Part shown: positions 1-10,800 of the stretch, one piece after another
Layout of the letters: each line of letters begins with the position of its first letter
Position numbering within the stretch: the stretch's first letter is position 1
DNA from: Diphasiastrum complanatum
Taxonomy: Eukaryota > Streptophyta > Lycopodiopsida > Lycopodiales > Lycopodiaceae
DNA: 64,000 bases
NCBI GenBank assembly: GCA_029204225.1
Contig: MU831904.1
Coordinates: 1 to 64,000 of the forward strand
Direction of reading: 5' to 3'
Program-made: the position numbers and the translations under genes
The notes under the pieces: generated by a model
Databases searched by the model: none
The model's input: the letters and a program-made list of their open reading frames with translations, nothing else
What the model was told of the DNA's origin: nothing

Positions 1-382
1 GATCTTGACTCAATTACATGCTGAAAATTTCAAATTTACTTCTTAAATGAAGATACATGTGTTTTGGACACATTTCTTGCTGAAATTTCTCTATTGGTGA
101 GCTTGGAGTAGGGTGCTACCATCAGCTCTATATGCACATAGTGTGCACTCTTTTCAACCACAAATTTTTGGTTTTGGTTTTGGTTTCATTCGAAGTCTAC
201 CTATTTGTGAGCATTCTGTTTTTTGTGCAAAAATCAGCCACCTATTTCATAACTTGAGCAAATTGCATGTGGAGTATTGCAATCTATTGTGCTCATAATT
301 TCAGCTTTGAGGTTGCTGCCCTTTGAGTAGATTTTGTCTTGGAAAGTCTATTTCCTACCTACTACAAGCTGATTTTTCTGTT
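1..382. other. Unassigned 5' flank, possible leader of element A
   Basis: No domain, PBS or LTR terminus can be recognised here. A short T/G-rich run (GGTTTTGGTTTTGG type, about 169-187) stands out. If element A were complete, its 5' LTR and PBS should lie upstream of the gag start at 383. No TGGTATCAGAGC motif is visible in this stretch, so the 5' end of A is either outside the window or lost. Confidence 0.3.
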
Positions 383-1260
383 ATGGCTAAAGAATCAGAG
401 TCTATTGGTTCTTTATTAAATGAAAATAGGCTGGATGGCACAAACTATTCCTTGTGGTGCTACATGATAAAGAATCTTCTGATTGCTAAAGGTTTGTGGA
501 AAGAAGTTAATGGGTGACGAAGAGAGGCCGCCTACCTTGGAACCTGATTACATAATCTAGAATAACTACTTCATCATCTACGGAGGTGTCTTCTGATGAG
601 CAAAAGAAGTGGGATCGACGAGATGCACAAGCACATTCCGTTATTGCATTATCAGTGAAGAGATCTATCCTTCCTCATATTAGATCATGCAAGACTTCCA
701 AAAGTGCTTGGGAGACTCTTGCAAGATGTTTCAAGTAAAGAATGCGGCAAAAGTGGTATATCTTCGAAATCAACCTTTCCTATCTTGAAGATGCAAGAGG
801 TGATCTGCTTACAAACCACTTCACGAAGATCCAAGGACCTTTGAGAGGAGCTTATTAGTATTGATGAGGTGATTGAGAACTCACAATTTGTATCTATTAC
901 TCTCAACTCTCTTCCTAATTCTTACCTTCCATTTGTGTCATCATTGAGCATTTCTCTTAGGGGATAGCAAATCTCCTTCGACGAACTTGTTGGCTTACTT
1001 CTTCAAGAAGAGCAAACAAAAATCAACTTTGGTGAACAAGAAGATCAAGCTTTCTTTGCAAAAGGCAAAGGCAAAGGCAAGTGGAAAGGGAAGCCTTCTT
1101 TTAAAACTTCCAAAGATGATCAAAATTCTAAGGAAGCTCAAGATCAAGACTCCAAGAAGAAGGGTAAGTGCCACTATTGCAAGAAGTTTGGACATCACAT
1201 CAAAGAATGTAGGAAGAGGCTTGCAAAGGAAAAAGAGAAAGGTAACGATACAAGTACAAC
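383..1260 (+). pseudogene. Element A gag (UBN2 type) with CCHC knuckle, frameshifted
   Basis: Gag packages the element RNA into cytoplasmic virus-like particles. The start ATG at 383 opens a typical copia gag N-terminus (SLLNENRLDGTNYSLW), the tryptophan-containing motif of the UBN2/Retrotran_gag family. The frame stops at 517 and the gag continues in other frames (KSAWETLARCF near 700). Lysine-rich KGKGKGKW is near 1063-1092. A single intact CX2CX4HX4C zinc knuckle (CHYCKKFGHHIKEC) is at about 1169-1210. Several indels break the frame between 517 and 1020, so no intact gag is made. Confidence 0.8.
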
Positions 1261-1270
1261 AATCATTACT

Positions 1271-1660
1271 TTGGAACAACAATTTGGAAAGGAGGATAAT
1301 CTTTTCAATAATGATTATGCTTTTGTCACTAATAATCTCATCTCTCCTAAAGATGAGATTTCTGCCACTTCAAATCTTGCTGGTTTTTCAGCAGAAAACA
1401 GCTCATCTTCAGCTTTACAAGTTTTTGTTTTTTCATCTATTGATTGGGTGATTGATAGCGGTGCTACATGCCATATGACTTATCACAAAGAGGTTTTCAC
1501 AAAGCTTGTGAAAGTGCATGATGGAAGCAAAGTTCAAAGTGTTGATAACACCTCTTATCATATCAAAGGTATTGGAGTGATCCCCATTATCTTACGCAAC
1601 GGTGAGGAGAAGTACATTCGTAATGTACTTTATGTTCCAAAAATAAAAAAAGAATCTCAT
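1271..1660 (+). pseudogene. Element A aspartic protease
   Basis: This segment encodes the retroviral-type aspartic protease that cleaves the copia polyprotein. The active-site motif DSGATCHM is at about 1453-1476 (preceded by DWVI), followed by the usual glycine-rich flap region (IKGIGVIPI) and NVLYVPKIKK. After NVLYVP the usual NLISVGQL segment is missing and the frame changes near 1650-1680. This looks like a small deletion/frameshift joining protease to the pre-integrase segment. Confidence 0.85.
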
Positions 1661-1676
1661 TTCGGTCTCTACAATT

Positions 1677-2262
1677 ATGAACCAAGGATTGGTTGTGGAA
1701 ATCAAAGAAGACAAATGTCTTATCAAAGGCCCAAAGAGATCTCTTATGATCATTGCTTCGGGAACATTACATGGTGGATTGTTCCTTATGGATACCTATG
1801 AGCGAAGAGCTTCATCATCTTTTTGTCTTGTTGCATCAAGTTCACATTCTTTGGAGTTGGCTGAATTATGGCATGCTAGGTTTGGACATCTCAACTTTGC
1901 TAGCTTGAAGATGTTGAAGAGATTCAATATGTTTGAAGACATTCGTAATATTGAGCATCCCGAAGGACATGTATGCGAAGGATGCATACTTGGAAAATTT
2001 CAAAGGCAAACCTTTCCAATTGATGGAGCTATTAGAGTTGATGGCAAATTTGATTTGGTTCATAGTGATGTATGTGGTCCAATGAAGACCGAATCCATTG
2101 GAAGGTGTAAGTACTTTGTTACTTTTATTGACGACCTTTCAAGATTTACATGGATTTATCCTATGAAGGCAAAATCTGAAGTTTTTCAACGCTTTAAGGA
2201 TTTTCTAGCAATGATAGAAAACCAGTTTGGGAACTCTTTGAAGATCTTACGTACCGACCAAG
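1677..2262 (+). pseudogene. Element A pre-integrase and N-terminal half of integrase
   Basis: The frame includes the GAG-pre-integrase zinc-binding segment (LWHARFGHLNF, then CEGCILGKFQRQTFP; HHCC arrangement). It continues into the rve integrase core: first catalytic Asp in LVHSDVCGP (about 2058-2080), then FVTFIDDLSRFTWIY, and the second Asp in LRTD at about 2246-2257. The core is cut at 2262/2263 by the LTR of B1. The remainder, including the catalytic Glu region, is at 8011 onwards. The start at 1677 is only the first ATG after the upstream frameshift. Confidence 0.9.
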
Positions 2263-3058
2263 TGTTAAAATTGAAAAACAATCCATATTGATTTCTTGGC
2301 TTGCTACAAATGTTGTACCATGCACGTATGTAGCTCATTCATGCAAAATGCCAAGTTTGGCCTACATAGAACTCGAGCTACATGGTTATGTATTATCTAG
2401 TTTGATAAATGCAACTTGCATATAGTTTGTAGACATAGAATTAGCATGATTATGCTTGTAGAAACTCGTGGCATCTCACATGCATTAATTGTAAGTGATC
2501 CATAGTGACATGCAAGGCATGCACAAAGTTTAATGGACACATTCATGATGATTTGGACATTTCCAGTTAGAACTAGTACACTTGTAAAAAGTTGGTAGAA
2601 TTTCATGCATGACAAGTGACAAATGTCACATAGACTCTAGATGTCACTTTAGATGTCATTTTGGAATGGATAGATATGGTTCTACCTCGAGCTACCTCAA
2701 TCTCCATAAATATGTGTTGCTCTCCACACAATCAATGATGAAAAACCAAAGTTTTGTAGCTATCTCATGCCATTTTGGATCTAAACAAATATTGCTTGTT
2801 ATCTCTCTAGCTCTCTCTCTCTCTAACTCGTGTTGAGGCTAATGCTCATACACTGAAATCTTGTATTTTTATTCATTCTTTGATTCATTGCTATTATATT
2901 ATGTTGATTAGCATGCTAGATTGTGGATTAGCCATTTCTTCTGAACTAGATTTTGTTGATCAATCTAGAATCAAGCTATAGTGCCAATCACAAAGCTTAA
3001 TTAAGATCAGTCACTCTTTGGACATTCCCCACACGTGTGAATTCTGGAAATTTTGTCA
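2263..3058 (+). repeat. 5' LTR of B1
   Basis: 796 bp, begins TGTTAAAATTG and ends TTTTGTCA immediately before the PBS. It matches 7405-8010, 19643-21115 (interrupted) and 23721-24507. It contains a CT microsatellite near 2806-2823 whose length varies among copies, and the palindrome CACACGTGTG at 3030-3039. Confidence 0.93.
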
Positions 3059-3071
3059 TGGTATCAGAGCC
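3059..3071 (+). other. Primer-binding site of B1
   Basis: TGGTATCAGAGCC directly after the LTR terminal CA. It is complementary to the 3' end of plant initiator tRNA-Met, the usual primer for copia minus-strand synthesis. Confidence 0.95.
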
Positions 3072-3827
3072 ACATTAAGCTTTGCATGCTAACAACTCTG
3101 ATTGTACAAGAAACTGAGAGCTAAATCAAGCAAAAAAACAGTTTTGCACTTTTTCTAACCTTTCTCTGAAGTGTATTTGGATCAAATCGGACTTGAACTG
3201 AATTTTAAGACCTGAATTGAGGAAGTAAGGAATTATGGAATTTCGCACGTGTGAAAATCAGAGTTTTTCAGTCCCTTTGTTCTCCTTACTTATAGATCAA
3301 AAGATAGCAGTGTTATAGCTTGATGGAAAGCATTTGATCTGTACTTTCCATAGAAATTGAAATCAAATCAATTTGATGTGTTTAACAAGAGTTATAAGAT
3401 CTTAAGGAGGATAGGGATAGGTCCAAAATCCGAGTGACAGCATTTTGATTTGATTCAATTATACTTTGTTCTGAATCCATTGTTTTGAGCATCCAACACA
3501 AGAAATTGTAGATCAAGACTGAGTTTGAAGTATTTGAACGCCCTTTGAGCCTTCTGAGTGTCAATAGTGTTTTCTTTTGAAGCAGTTCACACATGCCAAA
3601 AGTAGAATTTTTACCAGCCAAAGTGTCTCAAACCACTTTTTGTGTCTGATCTAGAAAACTTGTCTTGTGAAATATTTGAGATTCATCTCAAATACAGTTG
3701 CAAGTGTTTCACATAGGAAGGTAGTTCAACCTTGAAAATACCTATAGTGAAGAGAGCAGCAACTCTAAGTATGATAGGAACAAGCTCAAATATATCTCAA
3801 TCCAATAACTAAGAAGTCTTCATTATA
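3072..3827 (+). other. Untranslated leader of B1
   Basis: A non-coding stretch of about 750 bp between PBS and gag start, shared with B2 at 21129-21884 with only scattered substitutions. It has no long open frame on the sense strand. It contains a GCACGTGTGA motif at about 3245. Confidence 0.75.
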
Positions 3828-4728
3828 ATGGCATCTCAGGGAGGATATCTTCTAGAAGCCAGTGAAAGACTAAACACTTCTAATTACTCAATTTGGAAGT
3901 TAAGAATGGAGTCTATTTTGATTCTCCAGGATGTTATGGATATTGTGCTTGGTGTTGAGGAGGAGCCTCAAGCACAGGTTGAAATTCCTAAATATAAGAA
4001 GAGAGCTAGAATGGCTCTACATTTCATTGATGAATGTATCTAATGAAATTTTGAGAGAGATAGGATCTTGCACTACAGCCAAAGAAGCTTGGGATGCACT
4101 AAAGACCATTTATGAAGCAAAGAATACATCTAGAATACTCACTCTTAGGAATTAGATTTTTCAAAGTTTCCAAAGAAGTGAAGAGAGTGCATCTAACTAT
4201 GTTCTGAGAGTTAAAGATTTACATAGAGAGCTTTCCTGTGTTGGTGTTACCATCAACCAAGTTGGGCTAGTTCAAGTCATACTGAATGGCTTGAGAGATG
4301 ACTATGATAATCTTGTTTAGTCTTTTGCTATGAAGGAGGAGTTACCTAATCTAGAAACTCTCCAAGGAATTCTTATTTCTGAAGAATCTAGACAAAGCTA
4401 CAAACTCTCCAGGATGAACAAACTTGAACATGGTGGAAGTGACAAAGTCCTCTTTGTCAAAGACAAGCAGAAATGAAGGAGTAAGAAACAATTCTCTCAA
4501 GCATACAACAAAGACAAAGCCAAAGATCGAGATCAAGATGGTGAAGAGAATGAAACATCTCATCCCTCTAATTCAAAAACCAAGAAGAAGAAAGTGAAGT
4601 GCTTCTTCTATGGTAAAAAGGGGTAGTATGCCTCTAATTGCTTTAAGAAGAAAAACCAACTCAAGCAAGTTAATCTCTCCAAAGAGATTGAAGAAGATTA
4701 TGTTGCAAGTGATGGAGAAGGATCACTT
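3828..4728 (+). pseudogene. B1 gag, broken by a frameshift and four stops
   Basis: Copia gag starting MASQGGYLLEASERLN, a start shared with B2 (21885) and similar to J and F. UBN2 features are present (NYSIWKLRMES, TAKEAWDALKTIYEAKN, VILNGLRDDYDNLV). Compared with B2, a 2-bp deletion at about 4032 shifts the frame, TAG replaces CAG at 4153 and 4318, TGA replaces GGA near 4476, and TAG replaces TAC near 4624. The CCHC knuckle near 4600-4640 is damaged: its second Cys and its aromatic position differ from B2. Confidence 0.88.
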
Positions 4729-5112
4729 ATGGTGTCCAGTGTTTCTTCATCACCTTTCAAGAAAGATGGAGCTTGGTACATAGACAGTGGAGCCTCTTCA
4801 CATATGTGCTGTTCAAAGGAGTCACTTGACTCAATCTTACCTTTCAAAGGACTCAAGAGATCTATTTACATAGCTAATGATCATGAGTGTCCAATAGAAG
4901 GAATTGGCAACATTCCATTGAAACTTGCTTCTTCAAAAGTTCTTGCACTTTCTAATGTTCTTTTCATTCCAAAACTTACAAAGAACTTAATTAGTGTGGG
5001 AAAGTTGGTTGATAATGGTTGTGATGTAAAGTTCAACTCCAATACTTGTTTTATCAAGAGAAAAGATGAGATCCTTGCTGATGGAACTAGATGTGGTGGA
5101 ATTTTAAGTTGA
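4729..5112 (+). pseudogene. B1 aspartic protease
   Basis: Open for 127 codons as a fragment of the polyprotein. Active site DSGASSHMCC at about 4783-4812, flap region IEGIGNIPLKL, then NLISVGKLVDNGCDVKF. The frame ends at 5112 through a frameshift; the next frame opens at 5091 with the pre-integrase segment. The methionine at 4729 is internal to the polyprotein and not a genuine start. Confidence 0.88.
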
Positions 5113-6110
5113 ATTCTTATGAGAATGCAAACTTTTGTGAAGCTGCTTTGTTATCTAAGGAGGAGCTGTGGCATAGAAGGTTGGGACATCCTAACTTTAC
5201 ATCTATGTCTTCTATGGTTAAGAAGGAGAAGGCTATTGGTCTTCCAAAATCTCTTTATAAAGATTTCAAGCCTTGTGAGGCTTGTGCCATTGCAAAGTCA
5301 CACAAAAAGCCATATCAAAAGTCTTTTATAAAGACTACTTATCCATTGGAACTCATACATTTAGATGTACAGTTTTCCTCTTCTAAAAGTATTGGTGGTG
5401 CAACATGTTTTGTCACCTTTATTGATGACTTTACTAGATACACTTGGTTGTATCTACTTTCTTCAAAGGCTATGGTTTTGATCACTTCCTTATCTTCAAA
5501 GCTTATGTAGAAAAACAATTTTCTTGCAAAGTTAAAGCTTTAAGATGCGATGGAGGAGGTGAATATATCTCCAACAAGTTTCATAATTATTGTGAAGGTG
5601 AAGGAATAAAGAGAGAATTTTCTTGTGCCTATTCTCCATCCCAAAATGGAGTAGCTGAGAGGAAAAATAGATCTTTATGTGAATGTGCTAAAGCAATTCG
5701 AGTAGCAGCTTCTTTGCCTATTGAATATTGGGGTGAAGCTATAAATTGTGCAAACTATTTGTGCAATAGATTACCTCACAATGCTTTTGCTGGAAAAACA
5801 CCTTTTGAAGTCTTGTTTCAGAAAAACCTAAGGTAGATCACCTTAGAGTTTTTGGTTGTACTTGCTTTGTTAATATGCCCTTGGAAACAAGGAAAAGAGA
5901 TGATCCTAATTATGTTAAAGGGATCATGGTTGGATATGCTTCCAACAAGAAAGCTTACATGATCTATGTTCCCTCTACCTCAACTACAATTGAGAGTAGA
6001 GATGTGATATTCCATGAAGATCAAAAATACATTCTTGAGAAGGCCGCATTCAAAGATTCTCACAAAGATACTCCAATTATCACCCTTGAAGATCATCATT
6101 GAGAGATGGG
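5091..6110 (+). pseudogene. B1 pre-integrase and integrase
   Basis: The integrase inserts element cDNA into chromosomes. The order is: pre-integrase zinc segment (LWHRRLGHPNF, CEACAIAKSHKKP; 5167-5320), first catalytic Asp at IHLDV (about 5355), FVTFIDDFTRYTWLY, second Asp (RCDGGGEY, about 5545) and the Glu region QNGVAERKN (about 5643-5668). The C-terminal copia motif FGCTCF...PLETRKRDDP is near 5850-5905. Frame changes occur near 5444-5510 and at 5836, and a stop at about 6100 ends the linker, so the protein is not continuous. Confidence 0.88.
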
Positions 6111-6213
6111 GCCGAGATTTGAGGAGGAGTCACCTTGAATTTTTTCACCAAGGAGATCTCAAAGAGAAAGATCCGAACCTAGAAGGCTTACCTATGAAGA
6201 TAGAGGAAAGCAA

Positions 6214-7387
6214 GTGGAGATCAACTCCACTAATTGTGCCTATTTTATTTCTCATGAGGAGCCGAAGGATGTATATGATGCTATCAAATCAAAGGAATGG
6301 TACCTTGCCATGAAGGAAGAATATGATGCTTTGATGGCCAATAATACATGGGAGCTTGTGGATCTTCCATCCAACAAGCATACCATTGGTTGCAAATGGG
6401 TTTTTTGAGTCAAGTATAATCAAGATGGAACAATCAACAAGTACAAGGCTAGGCTTTGTGCTAAAGGCTTTGCTCAAGTATATGGACTTGATTATGAGGA
6501 GACCTTTGTCCAAGTTGCAAAGATGGTGTCAATTAGAATCATAATTTCTTTTGCTTGTTTTTTCAATTGGCAAATTCTTCAACTAGATGTTTCTAATGCA
6601 TTTCTAAATGGCTATCTAGAAGAAGAGATCTATATGGATCAACCTATTGGGTTCATCCATGATGAGGGAAAAGTTTGCTTGCTCTTCAAAAGTTTATATG
6701 GATTAAAGCAAGCTCCAAGGTCATGGTATTCTCGACTTAACACCTTTCTTGAGTCACTAGGATTTAATTTTAGTAACTATGATCCTTCCTTATATGTCAA
6801 GGCTTTTGATAAAGATATTGTCATCCTTCTTGTTTATGTTGATGATATCATTCTGACAGGAAGTTATCAAGTTAGTTGAGGAAACCAAGATTGCACTTGG
6901 AAAAGAGTTCAAGATGCAAGATCTTGGAAAAATTCACTATATTCTAGGATTAGAGATTGACTTTCTTAAAGATAAAATTTTTGTATGTCAATCTAAGTAT
7001 GCTCTTTCAATGTTAAAAAAGTTCAATATGTTGAATTGTAAGAGTATGGAAACACCTATGGAGCAAAATGTAAAGGACTCTAACAAAGGTGATGAAAGAT
7101 CCTTCGAGGACATCAAAATGGAAGAAAATATACCTATGATCATGTGTGACAACATTTCAGCTCAAGCCCTTGCCAACAACGCAATATTCCATGTAAGGAG
7201 CAAGCATATCGAAGTTGCACATCACTTCGTGAGAGAGAAGCTCATTGGAGGTGAAATCAAATTGGAGCACATCGACACATCATCTTGCATTGCAGATATG
7301 ATCACCAAACCTTTGAGCAAAAGTTCCTTCAACAAGCATAGAGCCAACCTTGGAGTTATACCAAGATCCATGTTAAAATCAATATAG
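6214..7387 (+). pseudogene. B1 reverse transcriptase and truncated RNase H
   Basis: RT starts with the copia motif AMKEEYDALMANNTWELVDLP (6308-6370) and CKWVF, then a stop at about 6406. It resumes with DVSNAFLNGYLEEEIYM, SLYGLKQAPRSWY and the catalytic YVDD (about 6837-6848). A frameshift at about 6866 separates the thumb region (6914 onwards: MQDLGKIHYILGLEIDF). After SFEDI near 7115 the frame jumps to EENIPMIMCDN, so roughly the first two thirds of RNase H (including the first catalytic Asp and Glu region seen in B2 at 23200-23350) is deleted. The end, ADMITKPLSK, is present. Confidence 0.88.
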
Positions 7388-7396
7388 ATCATTTTT

Positions 7397-7404
7397 AGGA
7401 GGAG
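7397..7404 (+). other. Polypurine tract of B1
   Basis: AGGAGGAG-like purine run abutting the 3' LTR start TGTTAAAA. It is the expected primer for plus-strand synthesis, and the same run precedes the B2 3' LTR at 23713-23720. Confidence 0.85.
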
Positions 7405-8010
7405 TGTTAAAATTGAAAAACAATCCATATTGATTTCTTGGCTTGCTACAGATGTTGTACCATGCAAGTATGTACTACATAGAACTCGAGCTACATGGTT
7501 ATGTATTATCTAGTTTGATAAATGCAACTTGCATATAGTTTGTAGACATAGAATTAGCATGATTATGCTTGTAGAAACTCGTGGCATCTCACATGCATTA
7601 ATTGTAAGTGATCCATAGTGACATGCAGGACATGCACAAAGTTTAATGGACACATGCATGATGATTTGGACATTTCTAGTTAGAACTAGTACACTGGTAA
7701 AAATTTGGTAGAATTTCATGCATGACAAGTGACAAATGTCACATCGACTCTAGATGTCATTTTGGAATGGATAGATATGGTTCTACCTCAAGCTACCTCA
7801 ATCTCCATAAATATGTGTAGCTCTCCACACAATCAATGATGAAGAACCAAAGTTTTGTAGCTATCTCATGCCATTTTGGATCCAAACAAATATTGCTTGT
7901 TATCTCTCTAGCTTTTCTCTCTAACTCGTGTTGAGGCTAATGCTCATACACTGAAATCTTGTATTTTTATTTATTCTTTGATTCATTGCTATTATATTAT
8001 GTTGATTAGC
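7405..8010 (+). repeat. 3' LTR of B1, truncated
   Basis: Starts TGTTAAAATTG and matches the 5' LTR, with a loss of about 34 bp near 7474. It stops at GATTAGC (8010) instead of running to TTTTGTCA. The next base begins the continuation of the element A integrase. Confidence 0.9.
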
Positions 8011-9250
8011 GGGGAGGGGAATATCTAAAGAATTCGTTCGGTACATATCTTCAAAGCAAAGGTATCCATCATCAAATGACAACCCCTTACACACCTCAAC
8101 AAAATGGTGTTGCCGAAAGAAAGAATTGGACTATTATGGAGATGGCTCGATGCAGGCTCAAGGCAAAGGGCCTACCTCACAAGTTTTGGGCTGAAGCGGT
8201 TATAACGGCGATTTACATTAGTAATCGGTGTCCTAATAAAGCCTTGAAGGTATTAACTCCTTATGAAGTTTGGTATGGTAAGAAGCCTACTGTTTCTCAC
8301 TTACGCATCTTTGGTTGCACGACTTATGCTTTCATTCCCGATAAGTTAAGGACCAAGCTTGATGATAAAGGAGTTAAATGCATATTTGTTGGCTATAGTA
8401 GTGAAAGCAAGGGCTATAGGTTGTTCAATATGGATACTAATAAAATCATAGTAAGTCGTGATGTTCATTTTGATGAAAAGACCTCCTATGATGTTGCGCC
8501 CACTCATGTCATGAAAGGGGACTTCCCCCATGATGCATATGTTGAAATATTTCCAGATTTGGTTTTGCCATCTAACCATGAAGAGAAGGGACTGTCATCT
8601 ACTTCTAGTGGACAGCCCACTACTCCTTCAATTTTGCAGCCCATAGTTTATCAAGAAGAACCTATTTATGGTGAAGAGCAGCCTATTGAAGACATTGGAC
8701 ATCAAGGTCCAAGTTCGGAAAACATTGGACAACAAGATCCAAGTTCGGAACACTTTGGACAACAAAGTGTCGACAAAGGTAAGGTTGTTGGACAGCCCAA
8801 ACTAGTCCCTAAATGGTTGTTACAGACTTTGCAGGACAGCAAAGTGGATCATTTCTTTTCTACTGAATCAGTAGAATTTGCTGATTTTTTTGATTTTGCT
8901 CTTATTTCTATTGAGGATGGTGCAGTAGAACCTATTTTTTATGAGCAGGCTAGAGGAGTAAAATGTTGGGAGGATGCAATGCAAGAGGAGTACAACTTAC
9001 TTATGAAGAACCACACTTGGGTTCTTGTTGATCTTCATGTTTTAACAAAGGCTAAAAATTTCGAGCACTCTTTGGAACCTTTTTGTACTAATCAAGGAGG
9101 GAGTCAACATGTGTCAATTAGTACTTTTGTTCAAAGTGTTAAGAGCAAGAAAATTTTTCATTACTTGAAGAATCTTCTATGTCATCCCATGCCTCTTCGA
9201 GGGACAACTTTGATGACGCCATCGTTGATGCATCTCTTGATAGTTTGCTA
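8011..9250 (+). pseudogene. Element A integrase C-terminal half and linker
   Basis: Continues the rve core interrupted at 2262: GGEY, then TTPYTPQQNGVAERKN containing the catalytic Glu (about 8100-8125), FWAEAV, and the C-terminal motifs LRIFGCTTYAF and KCIFVGYSSESKGYRLFN. The linker holds three 10-residue repeats of the form GQQxPSSExx (8696-8766). The first RT motif (AMQEEYNLLMKNHTWVLVDL, about 8976-9036) is present, but the frame then runs into sequence without RT motifs (to 9250). Confidence 0.88.
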
Positions 9251-9660
9251 AGTTTATATGATGAAGACATTGGACAGTAGGTTCAGTCATCTTCTTTTGG
9301 TCATTTACAGCCCATTTTACATCATGCGCAGTCCATTATGCTTTGGGAACAGCCTGCGGAAGATTATGGACAACATGGTCCATGTTGGGAACACTTTGGA
9401 CAGCAAAGTGTTGAACAACCCATAACAGTTCCTTGTCGGCTATTGGAGACTTTGTAGGGCAGCAAAGAAATATCTTACTACGAAAGGAAGACACATGCCT
9501 CTTTAAAATCAATACCTCGTGCTGATTTTTTTGGTTCTACACTTACTCTTCATCATGATGTTGGCACATCGCCTATTCTATGTGAGCAAGTCATTGATGG
9601 TAAGGTTCGGGAGGATGTGATGCCAAAAGAGTTTGGTACTCTTTTTTATTGTCCTTATGG
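9251..9660 (+). repeat. Diverged tandem copy of element A linker
   Basis: Translating here gives a degraded second version of 8640-9030: GQHGPCWEHFGQQSV parallels the GQQ repeats, LLETL parallels LLQTL, ADFFGSTLTLHHD parallels ADFFDFALISIED, and CEQVIDGKVREDVMPKEF parallels YEQARGVKCWEDAMQEEY. Stops occur at about 9278 and 9455. The copy sits where RT should begin. It could be an old segmental duplication or a recombination with a diverged relative. Confidence 0.7.
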
Positions 9661-9959
9661 TAAGAAGTATTTTCGAATGATGTGGGAGCCTATGATGGAT
9701 TACAAGTCCATGTTTCGACTTATTGCCGAGTTTATGTTGGTTCCCTAGCTCCGATGGAGCATGCAAATCCTCACCCTTCGACTTGATGCTTCATTATTAC
9801 GCATTCTTTTCCTTTTATATGTTGGACATGATTTGGGATGAGATTTCGACTACTTTGGTGCGAAGTTTATTTGGCGACATGAAGTTTGGACAACAAGTTG
9901 CATTTTTCTCTTTCGAGAAGTTACTTCATGTTATGTTATGCATTTCCATTTAAGGAGGG
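9661..9959 (+). other. 3' internal end of element A and polypurine tract
   Basis: No RT or RNase H motif can be recognised with confidence. A 76-codon open frame (9723-9953) has a faint YxxDMIW segment but nothing convincing. The purine run at 9952-9959 directly precedes TGTTGG, fitting a polypurine tract and LTR start. Confidence 0.55.
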
Positions 9960-10800
9960 TGTTGGAATGTAAATGGAATTGCTTACATTACCATAGGTTA
10001 CTTTGACCCAAAAGGTCGAGAGTTGTGTAACCATGGTCATTTATTATATTAGGCCTACTAAACTTAGAGTTAGCTATTCAAGGACTATTTTTAGTATGTC
10101 ATTGGATAAAAATTATTGTTAGTGTGCAATGATTGTGCAAAATAAATGGGAATATGTCATGCAAGAAAAACAAGACTCTTGCATCCAAATTGCTAATAAA
10201 ATAGCAATATCATATAATAATGTCTTGATGTCATGAAATTATTTTAAAAAACTTGAGACAAATATCTTTTTGCTCAACATTTAAGTCAACTACATGCAAA
10301 GCTATGTGTACGAGAAAGCATGATGAATACACATATTGCGATACATGTTTAGCCCAAGCACACGTAAGAGAATGTAATACATGTGCTTGCATGCAAAATG
10401 TCGTAGCATGCTTATCAGTTAAATCAGATAAAATGCGTATAATAGGTTGTCAAACCCCAAAGAGATATATTTCTTCAGATAATTGCAATAAATAGTGCTC
10501 TTTATTTGGTGATTACATAACTTGGTTGTCGATAGACATTATCTTATAATTGGCGGCAAGTATCACCAATGTTTGTGTGGTACTCTTCTCAATAAATAGT
10601 TAATGATGGTTGATCAGACAAACTCTTATCAAATAGAGTTGTTTATATCGAAGTAAAACTTTAGACTTGTCTGCCAATTTGATTGTATCGAACTGTGCTT
10701 CTAATTCAGTTTGTCAGACAAGGCAAACGGTTACTGGAATAGTAGATTAGACAGAGTTGTTTCTCTCACTAAGTCTCATAGTAAGAGGCTGCTACTAGTG
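9960..10800 (+). repeat. Probable 3' LTR of element A (right end uncertain)
   Basis: Begins TGTTGGAATG right after the purine tract. No second copy exists in the window, so the terminal CA cannot be fixed. AATAAA-like signals occur near 10487 and 10590. The end given is only a guess. Confidence 0.5.

Larger units (their letters stand above)
2263..8010 (+). mobile_element. Ty1/copia element B1, inserted in the integrase of A
   Basis: Structure: 5' LTR 2263-3058 (TGTTAAAATTG...TTTTGTCA), PBS 3059-3070, leader to 3827, gag, protease, integrase, RT, a shortened RNase H, purine tract 7397-7404, then 3' LTR 7405-8010. The 3' LTR lacks about 34 bp internally and its last 160 bp or so, ending at GATTAGC where A resumes. 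Because that end is lost, no target-site duplication can be read. RNase H is partly deleted: the end of RT near 7120 joins directly to IMCDN. Frameshifts and at least four nonsense codons make it defective. A close relative, B2, lies at 19643-24507. Confidence 0.93.
383..9959 (+). mobile_element. Ty1/copia element A, split by B1, internally rearranged
   Basis: A decayed copia retrotransposon running gag, protease, pre-integrase and integrase up to 2262. It is interrupted by element B1 (2263-8010) and resumes in the middle of the integrase core at 8011. The integrase reading continues across the gap: the left side ends just after the second catalytic Asp (RTD) and the right side begins with the GGEY that normally follows it. 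Downstream the linker to RT is present, but RT and RNase H are not recognisable and a diverged second copy of the linker takes their place (9251-9660). A purine tract (9952-9959) and LTR start TGTTGG (9960) close the element. Frameshifts occur near 517-1020 and 1650-1680. It belongs to a different copia family from B, E, F and J, judged by its protease and integrase sequence. Confidence 0.85.

Noticed and set aside
2397..2615. 72-codon minus-strand frame repeated in every B LTR
   Set aside because: It is LTR sequence repeated by descent, with no coding signature.
3382..3621. 79-codon minus-strand frame in the B leader (also at 21439-21678)
   Set aside because: Conserved only because B1 and B2 share the leader; it is antisense to the element and has no domain.
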